This document shows, piece after piece, positions 34,406-43,185 of a DNA stretch of 64,000 bases. Made by a program: the position numbers and the translations under genes. Every line of letters begins with the position of its first letter. Within the stretch, counting starts at the first letter, position 1. The stretch is from Pirellulales bacterium. GTDB lineage: Bacteria; Planctomycetota; Planctomycetia; Pirellulales; JANQPP01. The notes beneath the pieces were generated by a model, which saw nothing but the letters and a program-made list of their open reading frames with translations, ran no database searches and was not told where the DNA came from. The stretch is from contig JANQPP010000026.1 in NCBI GenBank assembly GCA_028289405.1, positions 44,970-108,969 on the forward strand, in the 5' to 3' direction.

Positions 34406-34855
34406 TTACTTCTTGGCGGGAGGCAATTCAAAGTCGAACGTGTTATCGGAATCGGGGCCCACTTCCACTTCGAGGGGAGTTGTCTCAGCTTTCTCGTATT
34501 CGTTCGCGATCACTCCTCCCTTGCGGTTGCGGGGAGGCGGATACGTAGAAATCGTAAATGAGACCTTGTATTTGCCGGCAAATGCACCATCACCCGGCTT
34601 CACCGTCGTCAAGGTGTAGCTACCATCTTCTTGAATCGTGCCGCTGGCCCCTTTGGCCAAACGGCTATCCCCTCGTAGCCGCCTCTCCGGGTTGAAGGTG
34701 ATCGTGTTAATCCCGTTGGGCACCAGCGGCACCGTGCCATCTTCCATTTTTACATTGCCCGAAACGGGATACATTTCCTGGGGAGCATTGCTGCCGCACC
34801 CCGTTGCCAGCAGGCAAATTCCCGCTATGGCCGTCTGCATCAACCATCGTTTCAA
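34406..34855 (-). CDS. Lipoprotein with carboxypeptidase-regulatory-like beta fold (DUF1559 partner)
   Basis: 149 residues with a predicted TTG start at 34855, placed 9 bases after AAGGAGGG; ATG 34840 in the same frame lacks that spacing. Signal peptide ending at the lipobox LLATGC. The mature body starts YPVSGNVKMEDG and has a GTIQEDGSYTL turn and EDGTVPL, the repeat pattern of carboxypeptidase regulatory-like domains that are common in planctomycete lipoproteins. Encoded just downstream of a DUF1559 gene, as is usual in this phylum. Role unknown. Confidence 0.75.
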   Translation of the reverse strand: MKRWLMQTAIAGICLLATGCGSNAPQEMYPVSGNVKMEDGTVPLVPNGINTITFNPERRLRGDSRLAKGASGTIQEDGSYTLTTVKPGDGAFAGKYKVSFTISTYPPPRNRKGGVIANEYEKAETTPLEVEVGPDSDNTFDFELPPAKK

Positions 34856-34863
34856 CGTATCAT

Positions 34864-34871
34864 CCCTCCTT
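34864..34871 (-). promoter_or_regulatory. Ribosome binding site supporting a TTG start
   Basis: AAGGAGGG on the minus strand; spacing to TTG 34855 is about 8 bases, to ATG 34840 about 23. It selects the TTG start of the lipoprotein gene. Confidence 0.6.
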
Positions 34872-34951
34872 CCGAGAGTGTTTTCAGTTTTTTTTCTAGA
34901 CGTGCCCGCATTGTGCGGTACGCCGCGTTCGAACGCTAGAGGCTTTTTCAC

Positions 34952-34993
34952 AAAAAACGAGGACGCGCCAACTCTGTACGTGGCGCGTCCTCG
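34952..34993 (-). terminator. Rho-independent terminator after the DUF1559 gene
   Basis: Minus strand: CGAGGACGCGCCA, 10-base loop, TGGCGCGTCCTCG (13-bp perfect stem, 34993-34958) followed by six T (34957-34952). It lies 40 bases after the DUF1559 stop and before the lipoprotein gene. Confidence 0.9.
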
Positions 34994-35032
34994 CATGAAG
35001 TTTATCAGTGGCCTACGACAACTGGCCAAAGA

Positions 35033-36073
35033 TTATTGCAGGATTCTCGACATGTCGACAGCGATCCCATCCACGGGAGAGCAGAAACGGTCCCAAGGCG
35101 CGAAGAAGTCGCCATATTCGCCGGAAGTCTCTACAAAGTTGCTGATGAAATGGACGCTGGCATCGGCGGTCGCCGCGTGAACACCGCCTGGATGCAAGCT
35201 ACGGGGCGCGGCTTGCCAACTCACGTTGCAATCCCGCCAGCAACTCATGCAGGCAGCGTCGAGGACGGACTCACCCACGTTACTTGGGTTAACGAGCCAC
35301 GGACAGTCCTCGATATCGTCCGATCGCTGATTACAGGGATTTGGGCCGTTGGCATCCCCATTAAGGCCATGTTTGAATAGCCCGCTCGCTCCAGCGGTCC
35401 CCATGGCCCACACGCCTCGCCGGTCGCGTGCATGGATCTGGCCGCCGTTACGGACTTCCGACAGCAACATAGTGTTGGATGTGCCGTCGCTAATCTCGGC
35501 GATGGAGAGGGAACGATTGTGCGACATGACCCCCATCCGTTCCGGATCGGACGTCCAGCTACCGAGAGAGTCGCTAGAGAATTCAAGCGAACCGTTGCAG
35601 GCATAATTGCCCCGGGCCCAGTTATCCCCTTCCTGACGTTGGCGTCCTTCACCAAATTTGACGTTGTGGCCAGCGTCTGACGGGCAGACGAAGCTGGAAA
35701 CCACGACGCCCCTCGCCTCCCGGTTGTTAGCGTGGCTGATGAACTGCGTGAGGTCGAAAGAGTCCTGGAGGGCCTGCTGTTCCATGAAGGGGAGAATGTT
35801 GATGATCCAGTTTGGTTGAAACTGATCGCTGGTGGCGGGGTTTTCTCCCTCGGGAAACACGATTCCTGGGGGAAACGCCTTGTGTTGATCGTGATAATTG
35901 TGAAGAGCCAAGGCCGCTTGCTTCAGGTTATTTACGCACTGCATGCGGCGGGCCGCTTCCCGAGCCGACTGGACGGCGGGCAGCAACAGCGCCACCAAGA
36001 TCCCGATAATTGCAATTACCACCAACAGTTCCACCAAGGTGAAACCATTCGCTGAACGTCCTCTGTTTGCCAT
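35033..36073 (-). CDS. DUF1559 protein with prepilin-type N-terminus
   Basis: 346 residues. MANRGRSANG precedes FTLVELLVVIAIIGILVALLLPAVQSAREAARR, a type III/IV prepilin signal (cleavage after Gly10, Glu5 of mature protein). The DUF1559 domain follows with NNLKQAALALHNYHDQHKAFPPG and ends with the HPGGVHAATADASVHFISN H-x-DG-like motif typical of the family. The family is greatly expanded in planctomycetes; its role is not established, but the leader implies processing by a prepilin peptidase. Followed by a strong terminator. Confidence 0.94.
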   Translation of the reverse strand: MANRGRSANGFTLVELLVVIAIIGILVALLLPAVQSAREAARRMQCVNNLKQAALALHNYHDQHKAFPPGIVFPEGENPATSDQFQPNWIINILPFMEQQALQDSFDLTQFISHANNREARGVVVSSFVCPSDAGHNVKFGEGRQRQEGDNWARGNYACNGSLEFSSDSLGSWTSDPERMGVMSHNRSLSIAEISDGTSNTMLLSEVRNGGQIHARDRRGVWAMGTAGASGLFKHGLNGDANGPNPCNQRSDDIEDCPWLVNPSNVGESVLDAACMSCWRDCNVSWQAAPRSLHPGGVHAATADASVHFISNFVETSGEYGDFFAPWDRFCSPVDGIAVDMSRILQ

Positions 36074-36509
36074 GTTTGGCGACCTCCTCCGAATAGGAAA
36101 GAAATGTTTAAAAGCTCAATGAATTTGGCACCTTACGACACCGCACCCTGCGGTGGCTCCGTGTGCCGTGGCGACCACCCGCACGACAGCAACAGATGGC
36201 CTGCCTCTCTAAACCTGGTGTCCAAGAAACTGATCACTCGGCACAGGAAGAATTCGTACCAAGGCCCACAACTTGCTGAACCGGCAGGATCTGTCCATAC
36301 AAGCTGATGCATTTTAGCTTACGTGGATCGTAGTTGGTTGCCCAAGTTTTGTCAAACAAGATAAACGGGAATTCTCATTGAAAATCGGTTTTATCGAGGA
36401 AAATGGCCCGATTCAGTGTGAATTCACACCATCGAGCATCCTTTTTTGGGGTAAATACTGCATGTCATGCCCCAAGACATTTTTAGTGCGAACTCACCAG
36501 CCGGCATGG
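36074..36509. other. Intergenic region upstream of the DUF1559 gene
   Basis: 436 bases between two minus-strand genes. It contains a perfect 14-base palindrome (listed separately) about 345 bases upstream of the DUF1559 start. No gene or clear promoter boxes supported. Confidence 0.5.
36416..36429. promoter_or_regulatory. Perfect 14-base palindrome, possible operator
   Basis: GTGTGAATTCACAC reads identically on both strands. It is intergenic and could be a dimeric regulator site for the flanking gene. A partial match (GTGAATTCAC) occurs by chance inside the peroxidase gene at 37670. Confidence 0.3.
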
Positions 36510-37826
36510 CTACTCAGGCAAGCGGCCGATGCCTACATAAGGAAGTTCGCCTTCACAGGCGACGAGAAACGCCAGCAAATCCTCTCTTTCCGACTCGGAA
36601 AGCTCGAACGGCCGAATCTCGGGACTGAGCCACGGATTCGCCTGGCCCCCCCGGGTGTGCCAGTCCAACACGCCTCCTAGCGTCCGGATTTGGCCCGCGT
36701 GCATGTAGGGACCGGTGAGATGAATATTGACTAGAGTTGGCGTTTTGAATGCGCCTTGATCCTCTTCCCTGCCGGTGGCGAGGTATCTGCCCAGATCGGG
36801 TTCCACCGGGTCATCCCAACTGACACCCAAATTGTGAAATTTTTCATCCGTGAGGTTGGGGCCAGTGTGGCAGGCCGAGCAGCGAGCTTTGTCGCCATGG
36901 AACAACTCCATGCCACGTAGCGCGGTTTCCGGGAGGGGATGAGCCTCGGTCAATCGCACCGCCTCGACATACTCTTCACGCTCCGCGGCTGACAGGCCTT
37001 CGGTCCCAGCCGTTTCATAACGTTGACGTACGCGCCAAGCATCCACCGCTGTCGGACCCGTCACCAGTGCCCGCTCGAATGTGGCGATGGCCTGGGCGAT
37101 GGCCGTCATGGTGACCCCGCCGAAGATCACTTCAAACTGCCGATGATACCCAGGGACCGCGCTCACTGCCTGCACGCAATCTTCCAACGTCGTTGCCATC
37201 TCGTGAATGGCCGTCAAGGGTCCCAAAACTTGATCCTCGAGGGAAGCCGCTCGACCATCCCAGAATTGGGCGGTGCTCAAAATGCGATTGAAGACCACCG
37301 GCGCGGCACGGTCTACCTCCCCGGGATGGGCATCTCCCGGTCCCAACGTAGGATCCGCGTAGCGCATGGTGGGATGATGGCAGTCGGCGCAACTGATCGC
37401 CAGGGATTCGTGCGATAAACGGCGATCGAAAAAAAGTTGCCTTCCCAATTCAATTTTGGCCCGAGTCAACGGGTTATCTTCCGGTACATGTACTTGTTCC
37501 TGAGCTTCGCGCAATCCCAGAGGCAGGATGAAATCGAGAGGTTCGTGCACTGCCGGATCGGCAAGCCAATTTTCGATTTCCGGCAACGTGAGCGGCCCAT
37601 CTCCCGGTATCCCCGCCGTCAAACCGGGAGATCCCAGGAGAACCTTGCCTTGTGAGTAATGAATAGGGTGTGAATTCACGCGGTCCGGATCGTAAGAGCG
37701 ATGCGGGGGCGGTTCCGCTTTCCGCCTCGCGTACGGCGGTTGCACATTCCAAGAATCGCAGCCCACCGGCCCCACCGTGAATAGGGCCAAAGCGATCCGT
37801 TGAATAGTGATGTTCACGAGGCGCAT
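36510..37826 (-). CDS. Di-haem cytochrome c peroxidase / MauG family lipoprotein
   Basis: 438 residues from ATG 37826, with GAGAGGA upstream; the N-terminus ends in a lipobox-like VGPVGC at about residue 23. Two haem-binding CxxCH motifs are present: CADCH in ISCADCHHPTMRYAD and CSACH in ARCSACHTGPNLTDEKFHN, with conserved LFFDRRLS before the first. FKTPTLVNIHLTGPYMHAG is the usual family segment near the second haem. Such proteins reduce H2O2 or perform oxidative cofactor maturation; which applies here is unknown. Not adjacent to an electron donor gene. Confidence 0.9.
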   Translation of the reverse strand: MRLVNITIQRIALALFTVGPVGCDSWNVQPPYARRKAEPPPHRSYDPDRVNSHPIHYSQGKVLLGSPGLTAGIPGDGPLTLPEIENWLADPAVHEPLDFILPLGLREAQEQVHVPEDNPLTRAKIELGRQLFFDRRLSHESLAISCADCHHPTMRYADPTLGPGDAHPGEVDRAAPVVFNRILSTAQFWDGRAASLEDQVLGPLTAIHEMATTLEDCVQAVSAVPGYHRQFEVIFGGVTMTAIAQAIATFERALVTGPTAVDAWRVRQRYETAGTEGLSAAEREEYVEAVRLTEAHPLPETALRGMELFHGDKARCSACHTGPNLTDEKFHNLGVSWDDPVEPDLGRYLATGREEDQGAFKTPTLVNIHLTGPYMHAGQIRTLGGVLDWHTRGGQANPWLSPEIRPFELSESEREDLLAFLVACEGELPYVGIGRLPE

Positions 37827-38132
37827 GGCGAGTCCTCTCAGATGGCGAGGGCCGAAAACACGCTTCCGGGTAGCCGTATCGGGCATTTTTCAGTTTAACC
37901 CCTGGTTGACAGCTTTGCCCAGCCGGGAACAGGGGTGGATTTCCCGGGAGCAAAAAACCTCCGTGCGCTCGGCGCAATGGGCAAAATCAAAACTTTCGCT
38001 TCAACCGCTACAGGCGGAACAGCCGACAAAGTTTATGAATACCAGCTTTTGACGGGTCCACTGCGGCCCCGGGGAGCCGCCGCGCGGTCAAGCGGCCACG
38101 GCTCATACAGCCAAGATTTGGGGGGATATACA
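37827..38132. other. Divergent intergenic region (peroxidase / BBP7)
   Basis: 306 bases. An interrupted 7-bp inverted repeat CCGGGAA ... TTCCCGG (37923-37947) is visible. Upstream in-frame sequence before BBP7 has no protein character. Presumably holds two promoters. Confidence 0.45.
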
Positions 38133-39497
38133 ATGAATCGTGGGCACTTTAGTGCATGGCTTGCGGCCACGCTGCTCGTAGGCGGTTGGGGATGGTGTAT
38201 TTCTTTTGCCGGTCCCGTTCAGGCGGACGACGTCGAAGCGGCGCTGTTCGACGGTCCTGAAGACGACGGATGGGCCGTGGCCAGCGATGAACAGGTCATC
38301 GACGCAGGCTACGACGCCTCTTCCGATGCTCACCATCACGGCTATGAGGGTGAGTACGTGAACTACAACGACGGATATGGGCATGGTGGCTATACCGGAG
38401 AGTATGGCGGAAGTTGCGGAAGCGGCGGCTGTGGCACGGCGGGCTGCGCCACGTGCAAACTTCCGACCGTTTGGGCCCGCGCGGATTATCTGTTTTGGTG
38501 GGTCAAAGGCGGCCACGTCCCCGCGCTGGTCACCCAAGGTGGTGATGGCACGCTGGCCAACTCCACGGTGATCTTTGGGAACGAAGACATCGGCACGGAT
38601 CATCGTTCGGGTGGCCGGATTCGCTCTGGCGTGTGGCTAGGTTCACGCCGGAAACATATGGTCGTGGGCGAATTTTTCGCATTGGGCGACCGCAAGGAAG
38701 GCTTCGCTGCTGGATCTTTCAACGACACGATTCTGGGACGCCCTTTCACGGACGTGAATGGCGGTACGACCCCCAGCGCGGTGTTGATCGGTTCCGCCTT
38801 CCGTGAAGGCGTGATAACGGTGGAGTCGACCACCGACGTCCTCGGCGCTGGTGCCTACGTGATGTCAAACATCTACCGCAATCACGGCCCCAAATTGGAC
38901 TTCATCTGGGGGTATCGCTTCCTCCGCGTGGATGATGGCCTGGTAATCCGTGACAACGCCACCGCGGACGCTTTCGACGGTTTCGTGGCTCAAGGCACGA
39001 CCTTCGACGGCGCGGACGTGTTCGACGTGGAGAATGAGTTTCATGGCGGTGAGGTCGGCCTACAGTGGCAATATCGCCGCAATCGCTGGTCCATGACGCT
39101 GCTGGGTAAGTGCGCTTTCGGGAACACGCGGCAACAGATCAATATCAGCGGCAACAACTTGATTACCACGCCCGGCCCCACGGTTGTCAACCGGATTGGT
39201 GACGTGCTCGCCCAAGAGACGAACATCGGCACTTATACGAATGACGAATTCGCCGTGCTGCCGGAAGCGGGCGCTGATCTGACGTACCACTTCAATAAGC
39301 ACTTGCGGTTTACCGTTGGGTACTCATTCCTCTACTTGAGTGACGTGGCTCGCGCTGGCGACCAAATCGACCTCCAGGTGCATAGTGACCTGTTGAATGA
39401 TGTCACGCCGGTGAATCCCGAACGACCGCAGTTCGTGTTGCAAAACACGGACCTGTGGCTGCAAGGGATCAACTTCGGTATCGACTTGACTTATTAG
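38133..39497 (+). CDS. BBP7-family outer-membrane beta-barrel protein
   Basis: 454 residues from ATG 38133, with GGGGGGA upstream. Signal peptide about 1-34. A Tyr/Gly/His-rich region at about 60-110 has GYGHGGYTGEYGGSCGSGG and a Cys cluster (SCGSGGCGTAGCATC). The barrel then begins with the BBP7 hallmark WARADYLFWWVKGGHVPALVT. Alternating aromatic strands follow (LDFIWGYRFLRVDDG, HLRFTVGYSFLYLSDV). Ends in a Tyr (IDLTY), as outer-membrane barrels often do. The family is nearly restricted to planctomycetes; function unknown. Confidence 0.88.
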   Translation: MNRGHFSAWLAATLLVGGWGWCISFAGPVQADDVEAALFDGPEDDGWAVASDEQVIDAGYDASSDAHHHGYEGEYVNYNDGYGHGGYTGEYGGSCGSGGCGTAGCATCKLPTVWARADYLFWWVKGGHVPALVTQGGDGTLANSTVIFGNEDIGTDHRSGGRIRSGVWLGSRRKHMVVGEFFALGDRKEGFAAGSFNDTILGRPFTDVNGGTTPSAVLIGSAFREGVITVESTTDVLGAGAYVMSNIYRNHGPKLDFIWGYRFLRVDDGLVIRDNATADAFDGFVAQGTTFDGADVFDVENEFHGGEVGLQWQYRRNRWSMTLLGKCAFGNTRQQINISGNNLITTPGPTVVNRIGDVLAQETNIGTYTNDEFAVLPEAGADLTYHFNKHLRFTVGYSFLYLSDVARAGDQIDLQVHSDLLNDVTPVNPERPQFVLQNTDLWLQGINFGIDLTY

Positions 39498-40034
39498 TCA
39501 AGAGCAGGGCGGTCGGACGCGCCCGGCGGGCGCTGCCGGAAGTTATTCCCACCGAGAAGACGTTAAAATCGCGTTATGCGGTTCACGATTCCCAACCAAC
39601 GAGTTGCCTTTCGTTCCTTGTGGGACGGAAGGCAATTTTCGTATGTAGGCGGGCTACATGGTTTTCCACATCCGCATCAAAATTCACGCCGCGAGCCCCG
39701 TCTTCTCTACCGTTTTGAGCGAAGGTGCGCATAGCAACAGATAGCGCCCTTCGTTCGTCAGCACGCCATTCCCCATATCCCATGGGGTAGCCGGCTTCAT
39801 TGCCTGGCCACTAATGCAAATCCCGCGCGTTCCTCACGGAATCTTCGCGATTCAGCATTAGGTTTGCGATTGGTCATGAGCGGAAAAGGTCTTTCTGAGG
39901 GCGCCATGGGCGTCGCGGAACAGTGTGGCCACTCGACGGTGATTCGCTTCTTTCGTTTCGACGGCAGTCGTTCGCGACTAGCTGACGTTCATTCCCCGGC
40001 GTGCAAACCGTGCTGGAAGGAGAAAACATCTCAG
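39498..40034. other. Long intergenic region with BBP7 terminator
   Basis: 537 bases. It starts with the terminator listed separately. The remainder (39640-40034) has no supported gene on either strand; it presumably holds the promoter of the DNRLRE gene, whose ribosome site AAGGAG is at 40016-40022. Confidence 0.5.
39604..39639 (+). terminator. Rho-independent terminator of the BBP7 gene
   Basis: A 14-bp stem with two G-U pairs (39604-39617 with 39622-39635), loop TTGT, followed by TTTT. About 105 bases after the stop. Clear intrinsic terminator. Confidence 0.85.
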
Positions 40035-41644
40035 ATGTTTCGCAATCAAAAAAGTGATTTACGGCGTATTCATTTGTGCTTGTGCCTGTCGTCCGTGTTG
40101 TCCTTGTACTTCGCTGGCGCGGCCTCCGCGCAAACCACGGTCAGCTTTCAGCAAGGTTCGGGCGGATACACCGGCACCTTGGATGTGTTCGTGGGCCCCG
40201 ATGGCAGCGGGATTCCCGGTGACGCCTTGGGCAATCTATTGGGATCCGATGTGCCGGAGACCTTCTTGGACGGGCGCTACTTCGAAATCTCGAATACCTC
40301 CGCTGATAAACAATTGCTCGTGCATTTCGACAATATCTTCGGGGATGGGGAGGGACAGATTCCGCCTGGAGCGCACATCGAAAGCGCCGTCTTCACCTTG
40401 TTCACCGGTGAAGGAAGTGGAAGCGCCCGCTCGGGCGGGCCGTATGGCGTGGCGCAATTGCTCGCCCCCTTCTCCACCAGCACCGGTTGGGCCGATTTTG
40501 GGGATGGTTTCTCGGGTCCCACCTTCGCCAACGGTGTCGCCAATCGGCCCGTGGACAATGGGTTTCGTGGTCCGATGGAGGGTTCAACCTTCGCGGCCAA
40601 CGGCCAGGGCAGTGCCCAGCACGCGGATGTGACCAGCATTGTCCGGAATTGGTCCAATGGCGAAGAGAACCACGGCCTTACCGTTCGGGCGGGCACGACC
40701 GATGGCTGGCAGGTCTTTTCCACGGGGGTTTCCGAGATTTCGTTGCGACCCAAACTGGAAGTCACCTACGACACGCCCCCCGCCCCACGACCCAAACCGC
40801 CGTGCTGCAACAGGGGACCGATGGCTATACTGGCACGACCATGGCCCGCCTGCTGGCGGATAACACGACCGATGATGGCGCGGTTCTCGATGAAGAATTC
40901 ATCGACGGTCCGACTTTTACCGGTACTAGTTCCGATAACCAAGCGTTGATCAAATTCGACAGCATCTTTGCCCAAGATGGCGGCCCGGTTCCGGATGACG
41001 CCTTGATCACGGAAGCCTTTTTGCTCATCGATACGGCCACGCCGGAGCGAGACCAAAACGCGGGCACCAATGGAAATTATTCTGTCCATGCCGTGCAAAG
41101 AGACTGGGACTTGTCGACCGTTTACGGCGATTTTGGAGGTAACGGGCCAGATGAATTGCAAGGTGAAATCGGCCCGGCGCTCGATTTGACGGGAGCCTTG
41201 ATTGCGGACGCGCGGACCGAGTTGGACGTGACCGAGGCGGTCCAAGCCTGGCAGGGCGGCGCCTCCAATTTCGGTTTCAATATCCAAGCGGCGGACACCG
41301 CTGACGGGTGGGCCTTCAAATGGCTGGCCTCCGACAGCCCGCCGCAACTCGTGGTCAACTTTACCGACGAGATTCCGAATCTAGCGGACATCAATCAGGA
41401 CGGCACAGTGGACATCGCCGACTTTGACCTCATGAGCTCGGCGTTTGGGGAGACCGGCAACAATTTGCCCGCCGACATCGATGGCGACCAATCCGTGGGG
41501 CTCAGCGACTTCGTGATTTTGGTGGAACGGTTTGGCACGTCGGCCGATGGCGCTCCCGCCCAAGCCGTTCCCGAACCATCGGTCTGGCTCTTGGGGCTGT
41601 TTCTGCTGGCGGCGGTGCCGCTGTTCAGGAAGCTTCGCAAGTAA
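40035..41644 (+). pseudogene. DNRLRE-domain, dockerin-like, PEP-CTERM protein with a single-base frameshift
   Basis: Begins at ATG 40035 with a signal peptide (LCLCLSSVLSLYFAGAASA). The first DNRLRE domain starts TVSFQQGSGGYTGTLDVFVG. The frame ends early at 40949, but a second DNRLRE domain (TAVLQQGTDGYTGTTMARL) lies in another frame from about 40780. One extra C in the six-C run at 40776-40781 would join them exactly. The second part ends with ADINQDGTVDIADF, IDGDQSVGLSDF (two calcium-binding loops) and VPEPSVWLLGLFLLAAVPLF with a basic tail. Either a true pseudogene or a homopolymer miscall. Confidence 0.85.
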
Positions 41645-41719
41645 GCCCGACATCCCATCGGAGTGCATAAGAAACTTTAGGAACAGAAATTGAAGTAGGC
41701 TGCTGGAAGGAATCTTTCC

Positions 41720-42625
41720 ATGAATTCATGGAGCTCGTTGCGTGGCCGCTCCGCGCGGACGCTGAAGTCAAATGGCTTTACCTTGGTTGAACTGCTGGTG
41801 GTGATTGCCATCATCGGCATTTTGGTGGCGCTCTTGCTGCCGGCGGTGCAAACCGCGCGGGAAACGGCCCGCCGCTTGGAGTGTTTCAATCACCTCAAGC
41901 AGATCGGCCTGGCGATTCACATGTATCACGACGACCACAAGGAAGTTCCTCCTGGCTGGTTTGGAGAATCGCCCGACAGCGCGATTCACGTTCGTCTGTT
42001 GCCGTACCTTGAGTTGCAGAACATTTACGATCGGTACAATTTCGACGAACCATGGAATGCGCCGGAGAACCATGAAGCCACTCGCATCGATATTGGTGTG
42101 TTCGTGTGTCCGACCGCGCCGCGGGACGACTCCCGCCGCTACGTCACGGACTACTGCGTGAATGAATACATTCACCCTTCCGCGCAGAGCATTCTGCGGG
42201 CATCGGGCGTGCGAAAACGGAGCACCTACCAAGGGTTTTATCGCAACCCTCCCTCTGCGGGGGGCGAAGGGCATCCGCTCACGGTTACCTTTGCCGAAAT
42301 CGAGGACGGGCTTTCCAACACGTTCATGATCTTCGAGGACGCGGGCCGTCCGCTCTCTTATGTCGATGGGCGGGAAGTGGGGACGGGGGTCAGTGGTGCC
42401 CGGTGGGCCGACCGACGTTCCGAAATCTGGACACACGATATCTGCGGCGGAGGAACGCAGGCTTTCAACTGCAACAACAACAACGAGATCTATGCCTTCC
42501 ACCCCGGTGGCGCGAATTTCCTGTATGGAGACGGCAGCGTCCACTTCCATGCCGTCGGCATGGATCCCGAGTTGTTCGTGAGCCTGTTTACCGCTTTCGC
42601 GGGAGACACCGTTGCCGCCAACTAA
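41720..42625 (+). CDS. DUF1559 protein with prepilin-type N-terminus
   Basis: 301 residues from ATG 41720, with GGAAGGA upstream. Leader of about 19 residues ending NG, then FTLVELLVVIAIIGILVALLLPAVQTARETARR. Body HLKQIGLAIHMYHDDHKEVPPG and C-terminal HPGGANFLYGDGSVHF (H-x-x-x-x-x-x-x-DGSV). One of three DUF1559 genes here. Its last 14 bases overlap the next lipoprotein gene, so translation is coupled. Confidence 0.93.
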   Translation: MNSWSSLRGRSARTLKSNGFTLVELLVVIAIIGILVALLLPAVQTARETARRLECFNHLKQIGLAIHMYHDDHKEVPPGWFGESPDSAIHVRLLPYLELQNIYDRYNFDEPWNAPENHEATRIDIGVFVCPTAPRDDSRRYVTDYCVNEYIHPSAQSILRASGVRKRSTYQGFYRNPPSAGGEGHPLTVTFAEIEDGLSNTFMIFEDAGRPLSYVDGREVGTGVSGARWADRRSEIWTHDICGGGTQAFNCNNNNEIYAFHPGGANFLYGDGSVHFHAVGMDPELFVSLFTAFAGDTVAAN

Positions 42626-43091
42626 TCACATTTCACGACCCGAGCGCTTGGCTCTGGCCGCGCTGGCATTTGGCTTGGCAGCCGTCGTCTGCGGGTGCGG
42701 AGACGACCGCGCGCGTGTTCATCCCGTCTCTGGCAGAGTCCTTGTCGAAGGAGAACCGGCTGGTGGCGCGGTCGTGATTTTTTATCCCCAAACGGAAGAT
42801 CTGGAACGCAAGAAGTTTCGGCCCAACGCGGAAACGGACGAGGAAGGCAATTTTCAAGTCACGACGTACGTGCAGGGAGACGGAGCCCCGCCGGGAGATT
42901 ATCTGGTTTCTGTCGTCTGGAATTCATGGAGCAAAGTCGAGCCCTCTCCAGACGGGATGGAGGATGACGAGACCAAGGTCTCGCAAGTCGTGGACCGTCT
43001 GCGGGGCCGCTACGAAGATCCGCAAGCATCCGGAATCAGCGTGACGATCGAGCGTGGGGAGAACGTTTTACCTCCCTTTGAGTTGGAGTAA
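42612..43091 (+). CDS. Lipoprotein with carboxypeptidase-regulatory-like domain (DUF1559 partner)
   Basis: 159 residues, probable TTG start at 42612 overlapping the DUF1559 stop. Hydrophobic LALAALAFGLAAVVCGC with lipobox-like VCGC. The mature protein has VHPVSGRVLVEGEPAGGAVVIFYP, the repeat seen in many planctomycete lipoproteins, then NAETDEEGNFQVTTYVQGDGAPPGDY. Second instance in this window of a DUF1559 gene followed by such a lipoprotein. Precise start uncertain. Confidence 0.78.
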   Translation: MPPTNHISRPERLALAALAFGLAAVVCGCGDDRARVHPVSGRVLVEGEPAGGAVVIFYPQTEDLERKKFRPNAETDEEGNFQVTTYVQGDGAPPGDYLVSVVWNSWSKVEPSPDGMEDDETKVSQVVDRLRGRYEDPQASGISVTIERGENVLPPFELE

Positions 43092-43185
43092 ATCGCCCCG
43101 CCGTGAAGAGCTGTTCGATCATGCTCGGCTTGTAACTGCTGACGAGACTTGCGATTCGCAATACCGCGCGAACTTGTGGTAAACA

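Noticed and set aside
37670..37679. GTGAATTCAC palindrome similar to 36416-36429
   Set aside because: Inside the peroxidase coding sequence, where codon constraints explain it.
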